Below are positions 44,204 to 52,124 of a DNA stretch of 64,000 nucleotides, piece by piece. A program made the position numbers and the translations under genes. Each line of letters begins with the position of its first letter. Position 1 is the stretch's first letter. This stretch comes from an uncultured Bacteroides sp. (lineage in GTDB: Bacteria > Bacillota > Clostridia > Lachnospirales > Lachnospiraceae): the NCBI GenBank assembly GCA_945913015.1, contig CAMECH010000006.1:62001-126000 (forward strand), written 5' to 3'. The notes under the pieces are model-generated. The model saw nothing but the letters and a program-made list of their open reading frames with translations, ran no database searches and was not told the origin of the DNA.

Positions 44204-44917
44204 TCAGTCAAGCAGGAGCTGGTCTACCGTCACAAATACATAACCCTTTGCCTGAAGCCGGTCTATTATCTCAAGTGCCGCCGTTACTGACGAATCATAG
44301 ATGTCATGCATAAGTATTATATCCCCGTTTTTTGCATTATTTACGACATGATTTACAACCGAACAGCAGTCAGTGGTGTTCCAGTCAACAGGGTCTACCG
44401 ACCACAATACGCACTCCATATCAACTTCTTCTTTCACATGTTCGCTGATTTTTCCGAACGGAGGCCTTATATATTGCGGTTTTGTGCCTGTAATTGATGA
44501 TACAGCCTCATTGGTTTTTTCTATCTCTTCAAGCGCTTTTGAATCTGAAAGTTTTGTAAGCTCAACATGATTAAATGTATGATTCCCTATCAGATGCCCG
44601 TCTTCTTTCATTCTTTCTACAATATCTTCGTTTCCTTCAATACTTTTCCCCATAAGAAAGAATGTTGCCCGTACATTTCTCTCCTTAAGCCCGTCAAGCA
44701 GTCTTGTCGTTGTTGAGCGCCTCGGACCGTCATCAAATGTTATGGCAACAACATTTTCATAAGTAAATATTTTGGGTTGAACTTCTTCTGACTTAACCAT
44801 ATTTAACTGAGCCGTATTTGCAAATACACTGTGAGATGTAATGTTCTGCACAACACATGCAAAAACCGCCATTACCACAAATGTAACGGCGGTTATCTTG
44901 TACCTTACTACTTTCAT
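44204..44917 (-). CDS. Polysaccharide deacetylase (NodB type), secreted or anchored
   Basis: A 237-residue carbohydrate esterase 4 protein. A short N-terminal basic and hydrophobic stretch (YKITAVTFVVMAVFACVV) is a signal or membrane anchor. The NodB domain has AITFDDGPRRSTT (catalytic Asp pair) near residue 60, GNHTFNHVELTKL (metal His pair) near 110 and IRPPFGKISEHV near 150, ending with DIILMHDIYD. It probably removes N-acetyl groups from peptidoglycan or related glycans. The start ATG is preceded by AAGGCGG. It follows the T-box region on the same strand and is likely a separate unit. Confidence 0.9.
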   Translation of the reverse strand: MKVVRYKITAVTFVVMAVFACVVQNITSHSVFANTAQLNMVKSEEVQPKIFTYENVVAITFDDGPRRSTTTRLLDGLKERNVRATFFLMGKSIEGNEDIVERMKEDGHLIGNHTFNHVELTKLSDSKALEEIEKTNEAVSSITGTKPQYIRPPFGKISEHVKEEVDMECVLWSVDPVDWNTTDCCSVVNHVVNNAKNGDIILMHDIYDSSVTAALEIIDRLQAKGYVFVTVDQLLLD

Positions 44918-44979
44918 TACCAAGCCGCCTTGAATCATTTATACAATGTATTCAGACATTTCAGTAATCATTACTTTTC

Positions 44980-46821
44980 TTACTGCTGTTCTTCAACAGT
45001 CACTTCCCTTGACAAAAGCTCCATAAACTGCTCGCCTGTAATTGATTCCTCCTCATACAGCTTCTTGGAGATTTCATGAAGCTTTGAAATATTGTCCTGA
45101 AGAATTTTTGTTGCTTTGGCATGAGCTGTTTTAACTATCTCAACTACCTTTGCATCGATTTTGGCAGCAGTTTCAGCCGAACATGCAAGTGATGTATCCC
45201 CTCCGAGATACTGGTTGCTTACTGTCTCAAACGCCACCATATCAAAGTCATCTGTCATTCCGAAGCGTGTAACCATAGCTCTTGCAAGCTTTGTTGCCTG
45301 CTCGATATCATTGGATGCACCTGTTGTAACCGAATGGAAAATCAGTTCTTCTGCCGCACGTCCGCCTGTAAATGTCGCAATCTTATTCTCAAGCTCCTCC
45401 TTGCTCATAAGATTATGCTCGTCCTCATCAACCTGCATTGTATATCCTAACGCGCCTGATGTTCTCGGTATAATTGTAATCTTAGTTACAGGTGCGGAAT
45501 TAGTCTGCATTGCCGCAACCAGCGCATGCCCCACCTCATGGTAAGAAACAATAAGCTTTTCCTTATTGGTAACCGATGAGTTTTTCTTCTTCTGACCTGC
45601 AATTACAGCCTCAACGCTTTCCTCCAGATCCTCCTGTCCGACTGTTCTTCTTCCCTGACGCACAGCTCTGAGTGCTGCTTCATTAATTATGTTGGCAAGT
45701 TCGGCGCCTGATGCTCCCGCCGTTGCCCTTGCTATTGCTGCATAATCAACCGACTCGTTAATTTTGACCTTATCGGCATGAACCTTAAGTATTGCCTCTC
45801 TTCCCTTAAGGTCAGGAAGCTCTACCGGAATCCTTCTGTCAAATCTTCCCGGACGAAGAAGCGCCTTATCCAATGAATCCGGTCTGTTCGTAGCAGCAAG
45901 AATTACTACACCCTTCTTTCCGTCAAATCCATCCATCTCTGTAAGGAGCTGATTTAACGTCTGCTCTCGCTCATCATTGCCGCCGTATGCTCCACCGTCA
46001 CGTCTCTTTCCTATTGTATCAATCTCATCAATAAATACGATACAAGGAGCCTTTTCGTTAGCCTGTTTAAACAGGTCACGAACCTTTGATGCACCCATAC
46101 CTACAAACATCTCAACAAACTCCGAACCTGCAATAGAAAAGAACGGTACATTTGCCTCACCGGCGACTGCCTTTGCAAGGAGCGTTTTACCTGTTCCCGG
46201 AGGGCCTACAAGAAGTGCACCCTTTGGAAGCTTTGCTCCTATCTGTGCATATCTGTCAGGATTATGCAGAAAATCAACTATCTCAGTCAGCGCCTCTTTG
46301 GCTTCTTCCTGTCCTGCCACATCCTTGAATGTGACTCCTCCTGTGGACTGTACATATACACGGGCATTGCTCTTGCCAAAACTCATCATGTTATTGCCGC
46401 CCATGCCGCTCATCATTTTCTTATTCAGGAACTGTCCGAGAACCACAAATATTACTATCGGGAGAACCCATGTAAGCAGGAATTCCACTATCGGAGATGC
46501 CTGTTCCTGTATTTCTTTTGTGAATTTAATGTCATTATTTGCCTCATACAGACGGTCAACCAGCTTATAATCATCCATTTTGCCTGTCTTATATACAACA
46601 TACTGCTCATCCGTCTTTGTAAACTTAATGTCATTGTTAGTTATCTCAACCTGTGCAATTTTTCCGTCATCCACCCAGTTTAAAAATGTTCCGTAGTCAA
46701 CTTCCTTAATACTCTTCTGATAGAACCACGGCATTACAACAAAGTTAAGAACAAAAATCACTGCCAGCGCAACGAGATAATAAAATATCAGTGACCTTTT
46801 AGGTGATTTAATTTCTTTCAT
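44980..46821 (-). CDS. ftsH: ATP-dependent zinc metalloprotease FtsH
   Basis: A 613-residue membrane AAA+ protease for quality control. Two N-terminal membrane segments (about 10-30 and 105-125) flank a small outer domain. The AAA module (about 185-400) has Walker [11 protein letters not shown], Walker [12 protein letters not shown] and the pore loop FVGMGAS. The protease zinc motif is [10 protein letters not shown] near residue 420. The start ATG has GGAG 6 bases upstream. A 54-residue zinc-ribbon gene ends 12 bases before it and is probably co-transcribed. Confidence 0.97.
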   Translation of the reverse strand: MKEIKSPKRSLIFYYLVALAVIFVLNFVVMPWFYQKSIKEVDYGTFLNWVDDGKIAQVEITNNDIKFTKTDEQYVVYKTGKMDDYKLVDRLYEANNDIKFTKEIQEQASPIVEFLLTWVLPIVIFVVLGQFLNKKMMSGMGGNNMMSFGKSNARVYVQSTGGVTFKDVAGQEEAKEALTEIVDFLHNPDRYAQIGAKLPKGALLVGPPGTGKTLLAKAVAGEANVPFFSIAGSEFVEMFVGMGASKVRDLFKQANEKAPCIVFIDEIDTIGKRRDGGAYGGNDEREQTLNQLLTEMDGFDGKKGVVILAATNRPDSLDKALLRPGRFDRRIPVELPDLKGREAILKVHADKVKINESVDYAAIARATAGASGAELANIINEAALRAVRQGRRTVGQEDLEESVEAVIAGQKKKNSSVTNKEKLIVSYHEVGHALVAAMQTNSAPVTKITIIPRTSGALGYTMQVDEDEHNLMSKEELENKIATFTGGRAAEELIFHSVTTGASNDIEQATKLARAMVTRFGMTDDFDMVAFETVSNQYLGGDTSLACSAETAAKIDAKVVEIVKTAHAKATKILQDNISKLHEISKKLYEEESITGEQFMELLSREVTVEEQQ

Positions 46822-46833
46822 ACTGGTCTCCAT

Positions 46834-46998
46834 TCACGTTTTTTTGGAAAATTCAATCCTGCAGCCGGGACATTTTATGCATATAATTCCACACCCTCTT
46901 GGCGCCCTTATTTTATATCCGCAATTCGGACATTTAAAGACCACATGGCTTATATACCCTGCAACAGTCATATGTATTTTTTCTTTCCAGCCAATCAT
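46834..46998 (-). CDS. Small zinc-ribbon protein upstream of ftsH
   Basis: A 54-residue frame, easily missed because it is so short. It starts MIGWKEKIHMTVAGYI and contains KCPNCGYKIRAPRGCG and ICIKCPGCRIEF. Its six cysteines include two CxxC pairs, as in rubredoxin-like or zinc-ribbon knuckles. GGAG lies 10 bases before the ATG. The gene ends 12 bases before ftsH in the same direction, so it is likely co-expressed. I do not recognise a named family; a metal-binding accessory or regulator is possible. Confidence 0.75.
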   Translation of the reverse strand: MIGWKEKIHMTVAGYISHVVFKCPNCGYKIRAPRGCGIICIKCPGCRIEFSKKT

Positions 46999-47091
46999 AG
47001 CAAATATACTCCAATGTCATACTACATGGAATAACTTTACCATGTTTATTAACAAAATCACATTAAAAATGTATAAACTAATAGAAACAAA

Positions 47092-47661
47092 TTATAAATA
47101 TATTATCCTCTTTACCTCACCTTTAAAGTCCTTCATTGTAAATGTATCATTTTCGTATAAAACATATCCATGCCAGCTGTTTTCCTTCGGGATTGACACG
47201 GAACCCGGGTTAATATACATATAAGTTCCATTTGACTCATCATTGGCATCAACAGGCTGTCGTTCCGCCTTTGGCACATGTGTATGTCCGCATATAAGCA
47301 CATCCCCGTCACGAAGCACAGGCTTTGTAACACCGGTAAGCTTATGTCCGTGTGCAAGCACAAATGTATGACCATCGGCAAATATAATTCCCTCCTCCGA
47401 AAGGATCGGGAAATCAAGCACCATCTGGTCAACTTCCGTGTCACAGTTACCCCTGACGCACATAATATCCTGCTTTCTTTCGTTAAGCATGGCAATAACT
47501 TTCTTTGGTGCATATTCTTCAGGAAGGTCATTGCGCGGTCCGTGATATAATATGTCTCCCAGCAGTATAAGTTTATCTGCGTTCTCACTGTCAAAACATT
47601 CCAGAAGCTGTCTGCAATACGCAGCAGAGCCATGAATATCCGATGCAATTAATAATTTCAT
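47092..47661 (-). CDS. yfcE: MJ0936/YfcE-type metallophosphodiesterase
   Basis: A 189-residue calcineurin-like phosphodiesterase. Metal ligands appear in order: ASDIHGSAAYC near residue 7, LLGDILYHGPR near 33, RGNCDTEVDQM near 75, LAHGHKL near 107 and CGHTHVPKAE near 128. YfcE-type enzymes hydrolyse phosphodiesters such as model nucleotides; the true substrate is not established. The start ATG has GGGAGG 7 bases upstream. It lies 28 bases after folT on the same strand. Confidence 0.88.
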   Translation of the reverse strand: MKLLIASDIHGSAAYCRQLLECFDSENADKLILLGDILYHGPRNDLPEEYAPKKVIAMLNERKQDIMCVRGNCDTEVDQMVLDFPILSEEGIIFADGHTFVLAHGHKLTGVTKPVLRDGDVLICGHTHVPKAERQPVDANDESNGTYMYINPGSVSIPKENSWHGYVLYENDTFTMKDFKGEVKRIIYL

Positions 47662-47689
47662 ACTTTTTCCTCCCTATGTCCTGATTAAC

Positions 47690-48292
47690 CTATACATCTG
47701 CTTTTTTATTTCTGGCTGCGGAAGTTACCGCAAGCTTACCCGGCATAAGCCTCTTTACTATTTCTCCGACCGGTCTCATGATTGTCCAGAATACAATCGC
47801 ATCCACCGGAGTCATCACAAGATTTTTGACTGCTCTTGCCTGAAGTACTGTCAGAAACTTCATGCCGTCATAATTATACAATATTGCAAGCCATAAAGTA
47901 TTAAGTCCTATATTTACTATTACATTTACAAGGAATGATGCAATAAAAACACGAATAAAGCTTGGATTTCTCTTATAATAGAACACTCCATAGATAAAGC
48001 CTGCAACTATTGCGCTCACTGTAAATCCCGGAAAAAAGGTTCCGTCAGGATTTATTATAAACTTAAGTATATCCAGAGCTCCGCCAAACATTGCTCCTAC
48101 GGCAGGTCCGAAAAGGCATGCCACAATCTGGTTCGGTATTCCCGAAAATCCTATTTTAATAAAGCTTCCTATACGGATTGTATAAAAGCCCAGCACAACC
48201 GCCATTGCGGCAAGCATCGCACACAGAACCAGATTTCTTATAACCTTGAGTTCTCTTACGGATTCCAGTAACATTTTTAATAATTTTTGCAT
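47690..48292 (-). CDS. folT: Folate ECF transporter substrate-binding subunit
   Basis: A 200-residue integral membrane S component of an energy-coupling-factor importer. It has six hydrophobic segments and the FolT/PanT-like pattern YTIRIGSFIKIGFSGIPNQI near residue 40, then LFGPAVGAMFGGALDILKF. The start is at MQKLLKML, with AAGGAGG 8 bases upstream. A tetrahydrofolate riboswitch directly upstream strongly supports folate as the ligand. The shared EcfT and ATPases are not in this window. Confidence 0.92.
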   Translation of the reverse strand: MQKLLKMLLESVRELKVIRNLVLCAMLAAMAVVLGFYTIRIGSFIKIGFSGIPNQIVACLFGPAVGAMFGGALDILKFIINPDGTFFPGFTVSAIVAGFIYGVFYYKRNPSFIRVFIASFLVNVIVNIGLNTLWLAILYNYDGMKFLTVLQARAVKNLVMTPVDAIVFWTIMRPVGEIVKRLMPGKLAVTSAARNKKADV

Positions 48293-48360
48293 AAAAAATA
48301 CCTCCTTTGCAGTAGTCCTATCACTACATAAGAGGTATGTAACCATTCCGTATTATGTAG

Positions 48361-48455
48361 CAGCGGGATGCGAATTCTGTACCGCAAGAAATCTTTTCGT
48401 CCGGATGACAACTCCCTGTTCATCCGGCACTTAACGCACAAAATTCTACTCTGCT
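48361..48455 (-). promoter_or_regulatory. Tetrahydrofolate (THF) riboswitch before folT
   Basis: On the minus strand the leader reads GCAGAGTAGA, then GCGTTAAGTGCC, a perfect stem with arms CCGGATGA and TCATCCGG, CTTGCGGT, and GAATTCGCATCCCGCT. This order and these segments match the class I THF riboswitch consensus. An 8-bp inverted repeat (CTACATAA with TTATGTAG) follows before the ribosome site and may act as the expression platform. Excess tetrahydrofolate should lower FolT production. Confidence 0.92.
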
Positions 48456-48485
48456 TTTATATTTATTGTTAAATGACTAATGCCC

Positions 48486-48513
48486 ATTATATCACAGGCA
48501 TAAAATAAATCAA
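48486..48513 (-). promoter_or_regulatory. Promoter of folT
   Basis: On the minus strand, TTGATT (48508-48513) and TATAAT (48486-48491) are 16 bases apart, about 30 bases before the riboswitch. Confidence 0.7.
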
Positions 48514-48522
48514 TAAAAATAT

Positions 48523-49188
48523 TTACAGCTTTGGTATTCTGTACTTTGATGCCTTATTAAGGTAGACTGACATTGTATTTGGCACCTTATATTCATCAAG
48601 TACACTTTTTAAAAATGCAATAGTACTTTTTCTGTATTTCATTACTTCAAGCACCTGCCTTGCGCTTTCATCATCATAAGCCTTTGACATCTGTACGAGA
48701 AACCGCGCAAACTGTTTTTTATCAAGCTTTGGTATATCCTTATAATGCTCAAGCACCTCAAGCATTTCAATAATCTTTGCATGGTCATATGTAAGCTCTA
48801 CCGGGCATCTGTATATCGTAACATTGCGTATTATTTTTCTGTCCTGATATGTCAGATTGGAGTACAGTATCCTCGTCTCATCTGTTACAGACGTAAGATT
48901 GTATTTATTGTACAGTTTTAAACCTATATACATTCCGGCATCATTATTTTCACCGAAGTAAAAATTGAGGACACCATTCTCCACCTGTTCTTCTGTTGCC
49001 TCAGGCTTTGCATAAATTCCTTTGCTCACCCTCATAAGCAGACCTTCTTTTGTCATTCTCTCAACCATTTTAAAAAATGCCCCGTCCGGCACATCCGAAA
49101 AATGTTCCTCGTAAAGACTGCTTACAAAAATAATATCATCCGTTTCCATATTTTTAATGTAGTCCTGAAGTCTCTGCTTATATTCCAT
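48523..49188 (-). CDS. AbiEi-like (DUF6088-type) winged-helix protein
   Basis: A 221-residue protein. The N-terminal 75 residues resemble the winged-helix of AbiEi-type antitoxins (FVSSLYEEHFSDVPDGAFFKMVERMTKEGLLMRVSKGIYAKPE). The rest is a mixed alpha/beta region with RNVTIYRCPVELTYDHAK, which is typical of DUF6088. I start at MEYKQR with GGGG 6 bases upstream, because the longer frame reads through a cluster of hairpins. No AbiEii-like nucleotidyltransferase toxin is adjacent. It may be a lone regulator. Confidence 0.75.
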   Translation of the reverse strand: MEYKQRLQDYIKNMETDDIIFVSSLYEEHFSDVPDGAFFKMVERMTKEGLLMRVSKGIYAKPEATEEQVENGVLNFYFGENNDAGMYIGLKLYNKYNLTSVTDETRILYSNLTYQDRKIIRNVTIYRCPVELTYDHAKIIEMLEVLEHYKDIPKLDKKQFARFLVQMSKAYDDESARQVLEVMKYRKSTIAFLKSVLDEYKVPNTMSVYLNKASKYRIPKL

Positions 49189-49200
49189 AATAATCCCCAT

Positions 49201-49334
49201 TCCGCAGACGCTTATGCGTCGGAGGAATCGCGAGCCAAATATCGGATTTGGCTCTGCGATAATAGCTTGTTTGTGGCGCCTGCGGCACAAACAGCCGTGT
49301 GAAAAATTAGCGCATCAGGCGTAATTTTTCACAC
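49201..49334. repeat. Cluster of four consecutive hairpins
   Basis: Four inverted repeats lie end to end: GACGC/GCGTC (49207-49220), GAGCCAAAT/ATTTGGCTC (49232-49254), GTTTGTG/CACAAAC (49269-49292), and a perfect 13-bp arm pair GTGTGAAAAATTA/TAATTTTTCACAC (49297-49334). The last overlaps the stop of the AAA gene and may stop its transcript. Together they fill the whole gap between the AAA gene and the AbiEi-like gene. It may be a structured RNA or a compound palindromic repeat. Confidence 0.85.
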
Positions 49335-50714
49335 TAATTCCTCTGTTTTTTCGTCCGGCACCGGCAAATCATCTGCAATAAGCATTCTCAGTACCTTCTC
49401 ATCTACTGCTTCATTGTGCTCCTGCATTTTTACTATGCGCCCCGCCTGATGACTTACCGCCTTTTCAAAATAGTTGCGCACAGCTCTTGCATTGGCATAA
49501 TTATCCGCCTTTGAACTTTCCTCAAAATACTTAAGTGCCTTGCCCTTTGCCTCATCTTCCATTTCATAATCCTGCTTAATGCACATTGACTTCATAATCT
49601 CAAGCTGCTCATCCGGCGTGTAATCCTCAAAAATAATAAATTTATTAAATCTGGAACGAAGTCCCGGATTTGAATCAAGAAACTGTTCCATCAAATCAGG
49701 ATAGCCTGCAACTATCACAATCAGTTCATCACGATAGTCTTCCATGCCCTTAAGCAGTGTATCAACAGCCTCCTGACCGAAGTCCCCTTCCTTTTTCCCC
49801 GATACAAGTGTATATGCCTCATCAATAAAAAGGACACCGCCTCTGGCCTGCTCTATTACCTCAGCCGTCTTGATTGCGGTCTGTCCCACAAATCCGCTTA
49901 CAAGTCCTGAGCGGTCCACCTCCACCAGATGACCTTTCTTTAGTATCCCGAGAGCCGCATATACTTGTGCAAGCAGGCGCGCAACCGTTGTTTTTCCTGT
50001 GCCGGGATTACCGGAAAACACCATGTGTTTTGAGATATCGGCAATCTTCATGCCTCTGTCTTTTCGCAGTTTCTGAACCTTCAAAAGATTTATAAGCTCG
50101 TTAATGTCCGATTTCACATTTTTGAGACCGACAAGTGAATTAAGTTCAGCCAGAATATCATCTAAATCCGCAGGCTGCTTCTCATCATCATTTTTTGAAT
50201 ACATATTTCCCTGTACAGTATTACTGCCAAGGATTCCAAATCCCTTCAGATAATTGTCGAGCATCATACCATACTGCGTAAGCATGCGGATTTCCAAATC
50301 TGTTGCAAAATCATCACAGCTTATAAAATTCTGTCCCAATTCCCTGTACACTGCAGAAAGCCTTGCAGCACGTTTTTCTTTGAGGATTTTACCCTTTGCA
50401 CGCTCTCTTGCATCTACAAGGACAAAATATTTAAACACAATCGGAATATCATTTGCAAATGATACTTTTACCCTGCGGCTCTCCTCCATTTTTCTGACAT
50501 CATCCTGATTTAACGAAATTCCCAGCGTATCGCGCAAAAAACCTGCCTTTTGATTATTCCAGGCAGGTTCCGCTTCATTAAGCCATATTATATATGTCAG
50601 GAACTCCTGCCGCAAATTTTCGCGCAATGAGGGTTTGCATTCATCTTTTACCACACCGGCTTTCTCGATTTCATCACAAATCCGATACATTTCCTCTATA
50701 GACTGCTTTACCAT
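49329..50714 (-). CDS. CbxX/SpoVK-type AAA ATPase with a TerB-like N-terminus
   Basis: A 461-residue cytoplasmic ATPase. The first 175 residues are helical and resemble a TerB-like domain ([19 protein letters not shown]). The AAA module (about 190-440) has [11 protein letters not shown], Walker [11 protein letters not shown], the sensor region [14 protein letters not shown], Walker [13 protein letters not shown], and [11 protein letters not shown]. Enzymes of this group remodel partner proteins, and SpoVK acts in sporulation. The target here is unknown. AAGGAG lies 8 bases before the ATG. It follows an acidic protein gene on the same strand. Confidence 0.85.
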   Translation of the reverse strand: MVKQSIEEMYRICDEIEKAGVVKDECKPSLRENLRQEFLTYIIWLNEAEPAWNNQKAGFLRDTLGISLNQDDVRKMEESRRVKVSFANDIPIVFKYFVLVDARERAKGKILKEKRAARLSAVYRELGQNFISCDDFATDLEIRMLTQYGMMLDNYLKGFGILGSNTVQGNMYSKNDDEKQPADLDDILAELNSLVGLKNVKSDINELINLLKVQKLRKDRGMKIADISKHMVFSGNPGTGKTTVARLLAQVYAALGILKKGHLVEVDRSGLVSGFVGQTAIKTAEVIEQARGGVLFIDEAYTLVSGKKEGDFGQEAVDTLLKGMEDYRDELIVIVAGYPDLMEQFLDSNPGLRSRFNKFIIFEDYTPDEQLEIMKSMCIKQDYEMEDEAKGKALKYFEESSKADNYANARAVRNYFEKAVSHQAGRIVKMQEHNEAVDEKVLRMLIADDLPVPDEKTEELV

Positions 50715-50765
50715 CGGTCAGGCTCCTTATAAAAACTTTTGCAGCAACATCTGTAAATGCTGTGC

Positions 50766-51470
50766 TTAGTCATCAACTTCCTGGAGTGAAATAACCTCCT
50801 CTGAATCATTTGCTTCTTCTGCCTTTGCTGTAGTCTTTTTTTCAGGCTCTTTCTTTTCCTCTGCTTCAGGCTTTACTTCAGCTTCTTTCTTTGTCTCCTT
50901 CTCAGGCTCTGCCTTCTTTGTCTCCGGCTCCGCCTTGATTTCAGGCTCTTCTTCTACGAAATCGCTGTCTGCATCATCTTCAAAGTCATCATCCTCGCAA
51001 TAAAAATCTGCCGGAATGATATCAACACAGCTTACGTTGGAAGTACCAATCACATAAACAGTAGGAATTCCTTCCTCTTCTGAATTTTCAACCTCATTCT
51101 TTACTGCACTTGCAACCTTCTCAATGTCACATGTAACATTAATTCCTTCCGGAAGCACAATAATCACGCAGCTTGCCTGACTCTTAAAATTGATATAAAC
51201 ATCTTTTTCGATTGCAGCAAGACTCAAATCAAGTACAACCTTTGAGGCAACTGCCTTAATCTCACAGCCTTCAAATTCTTCATCCTGAAGCTCTATAACT
51301 TTAGACTCTGCAATTGCATTGTACTTTTTAACAATATCATCCTTACTTTCATCTTCTTCCTTCACATATTTTTCCTTAGTATTCTTATACTTATCGTATA
51401 CCACCTTGCCAGCCACAGCAAGTGAGCCAATACCAAGAGCTGCCTTTAAAAATGAACCTTTCTTTGCCAT
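50766..51470 (-). CDS. Acidic-tailed protein of unknown function
   Basis: A 234-residue protein. It begins with a glycine/alanine hydrophobic stretch (FLKAALGIGSLAVAGKVVY) that may be a membrane helix or anchor. Residues 70-160 form a beta-rich domain of the LiaF/DUF4097-like kind (VIIVLPEGINVTCDIE, VYVIGTSNVSCVDI). The last 75 residues are a low-complexity Glu/Lys/Asp tail. GGAGG precedes the ATG. It lies between queH and the AAA ATPase, all on the same strand, so co-expression is likely. I know no function. Confidence 0.75.
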   Translation of the reverse strand: MAKKGSFLKAALGIGSLAVAGKVVYDKYKNTKEKYVKEEDESKDDIVKKYNAIAESKVIELQDEEFEGCEIKAVASKVVLDLSLAAIEKDVYINFKSQASCVIIVLPEGINVTCDIEKVASAVKNEVENSEEEGIPTVYVIGTSNVSCVDIIPADFYCEDDDFEDDADSDFVEEEPEIKAEPETKKAEPEKETKKEAEVKPEAEEKKEPEKKTTAKAEEANDSEEVISLQEVDD

Positions 51471-51484
51471 AATAAATCCTCCAT

Positions 51485-52123
51485 TTAATTATTTTTAGAA
51501 TAAATGCATCCGCAGTAATTCTGTCTGTACAATCCGTATTCCTGCGATAATTGAACCGACCTTTTATATCCTTCCTTTTTCTTAAAGTCCGATAAAAGAT
51601 ACGGAATACCATATTCTTCTGCAAGTTTACAACCGATTTCATTGAGCTTTGCGCTGTTTTTCAGTGGGCTTATGCTCAAAGTTGTAGTAAAATAATCATA
51701 CCCGCCAAGCTTTTTTGCCACAGCCGCTGTTCTTTCAAGGCGAAGCCTGTAACATTCAAAACACCTTGCGCCGCCTTCCCTGCAATCTTCAAGTCCACTG
51801 ACCGCTTTAAAATAAGCTTCCGGCTCATAATCTCCCTCTATAAAATCAACCTTGTGAACCGAAGGGAACTCACTTATAAATCTTTTCTGCTCCTCAACCC
51901 TCTTTCTGTATTCTGCTTCCTCAGAAATATTGGGATTATAGTAGAAAACCGTTATCTTAAAGTACTTCGACAAATATTCTATCACATAACTGCTGCACGG
52001 AGCACAGCAGCTATGTAAAAACAGCCTTGGTGTTATACCGTCTGTACAAAGCTCTTCCAGTTTTTTGTCAAGCTCTTTTGACAGGTTTCTTTTTCTAAGG
52101 CCTTCATATGAGTTATCAACCAT
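51485..52123 (-). CDS. queH: Epoxyqueuosine reductase QueH
   Basis: A 212-residue enzyme performing the last step of queuosine synthesis in tRNA, an iron-sulfur alternative to QueG. The cysteine motifs are LHSCCAPCSSYV near residue 36, GGARCFECYRLR near 115 and QNYCGCIYS at the C-terminus, giving the metal and catalytic cysteines of the DUF208/QueH family. It overlaps the GGDEF-EAL stop region; the start is GTG at 52135 or ATG at 52123, and the latter is listed. No other queuosine genes are in the window. Confidence 0.92.
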   Translation of the reverse strand: MVDNSYEGLRKRNLSKELDKKLEELCTDGITPRLFLHSCCAPCSSYVIEYLSKYFKITVFYYNPNISEEAEYRKRVEEQKRFISEFPSVHKVDFIEGDYEPEAYFKAVSGLEDCREGGARCFECYRLRLERTAAVAKKLGGYDYFTTTLSISPLKNSAKLNEIGCKLAEEYGIPYLLSDFKKKEGYKRSVQLSQEYGLYRQNYCGCIYSKNN

Positions 52124-52124
52124 C

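Noticed and set aside
46844-47224. A 126-residue plus-strand frame
   Set aside because: It is antisense to the small zinc-ribbon gene and to the end of the phosphodiesterase gene and has no ribosome site.
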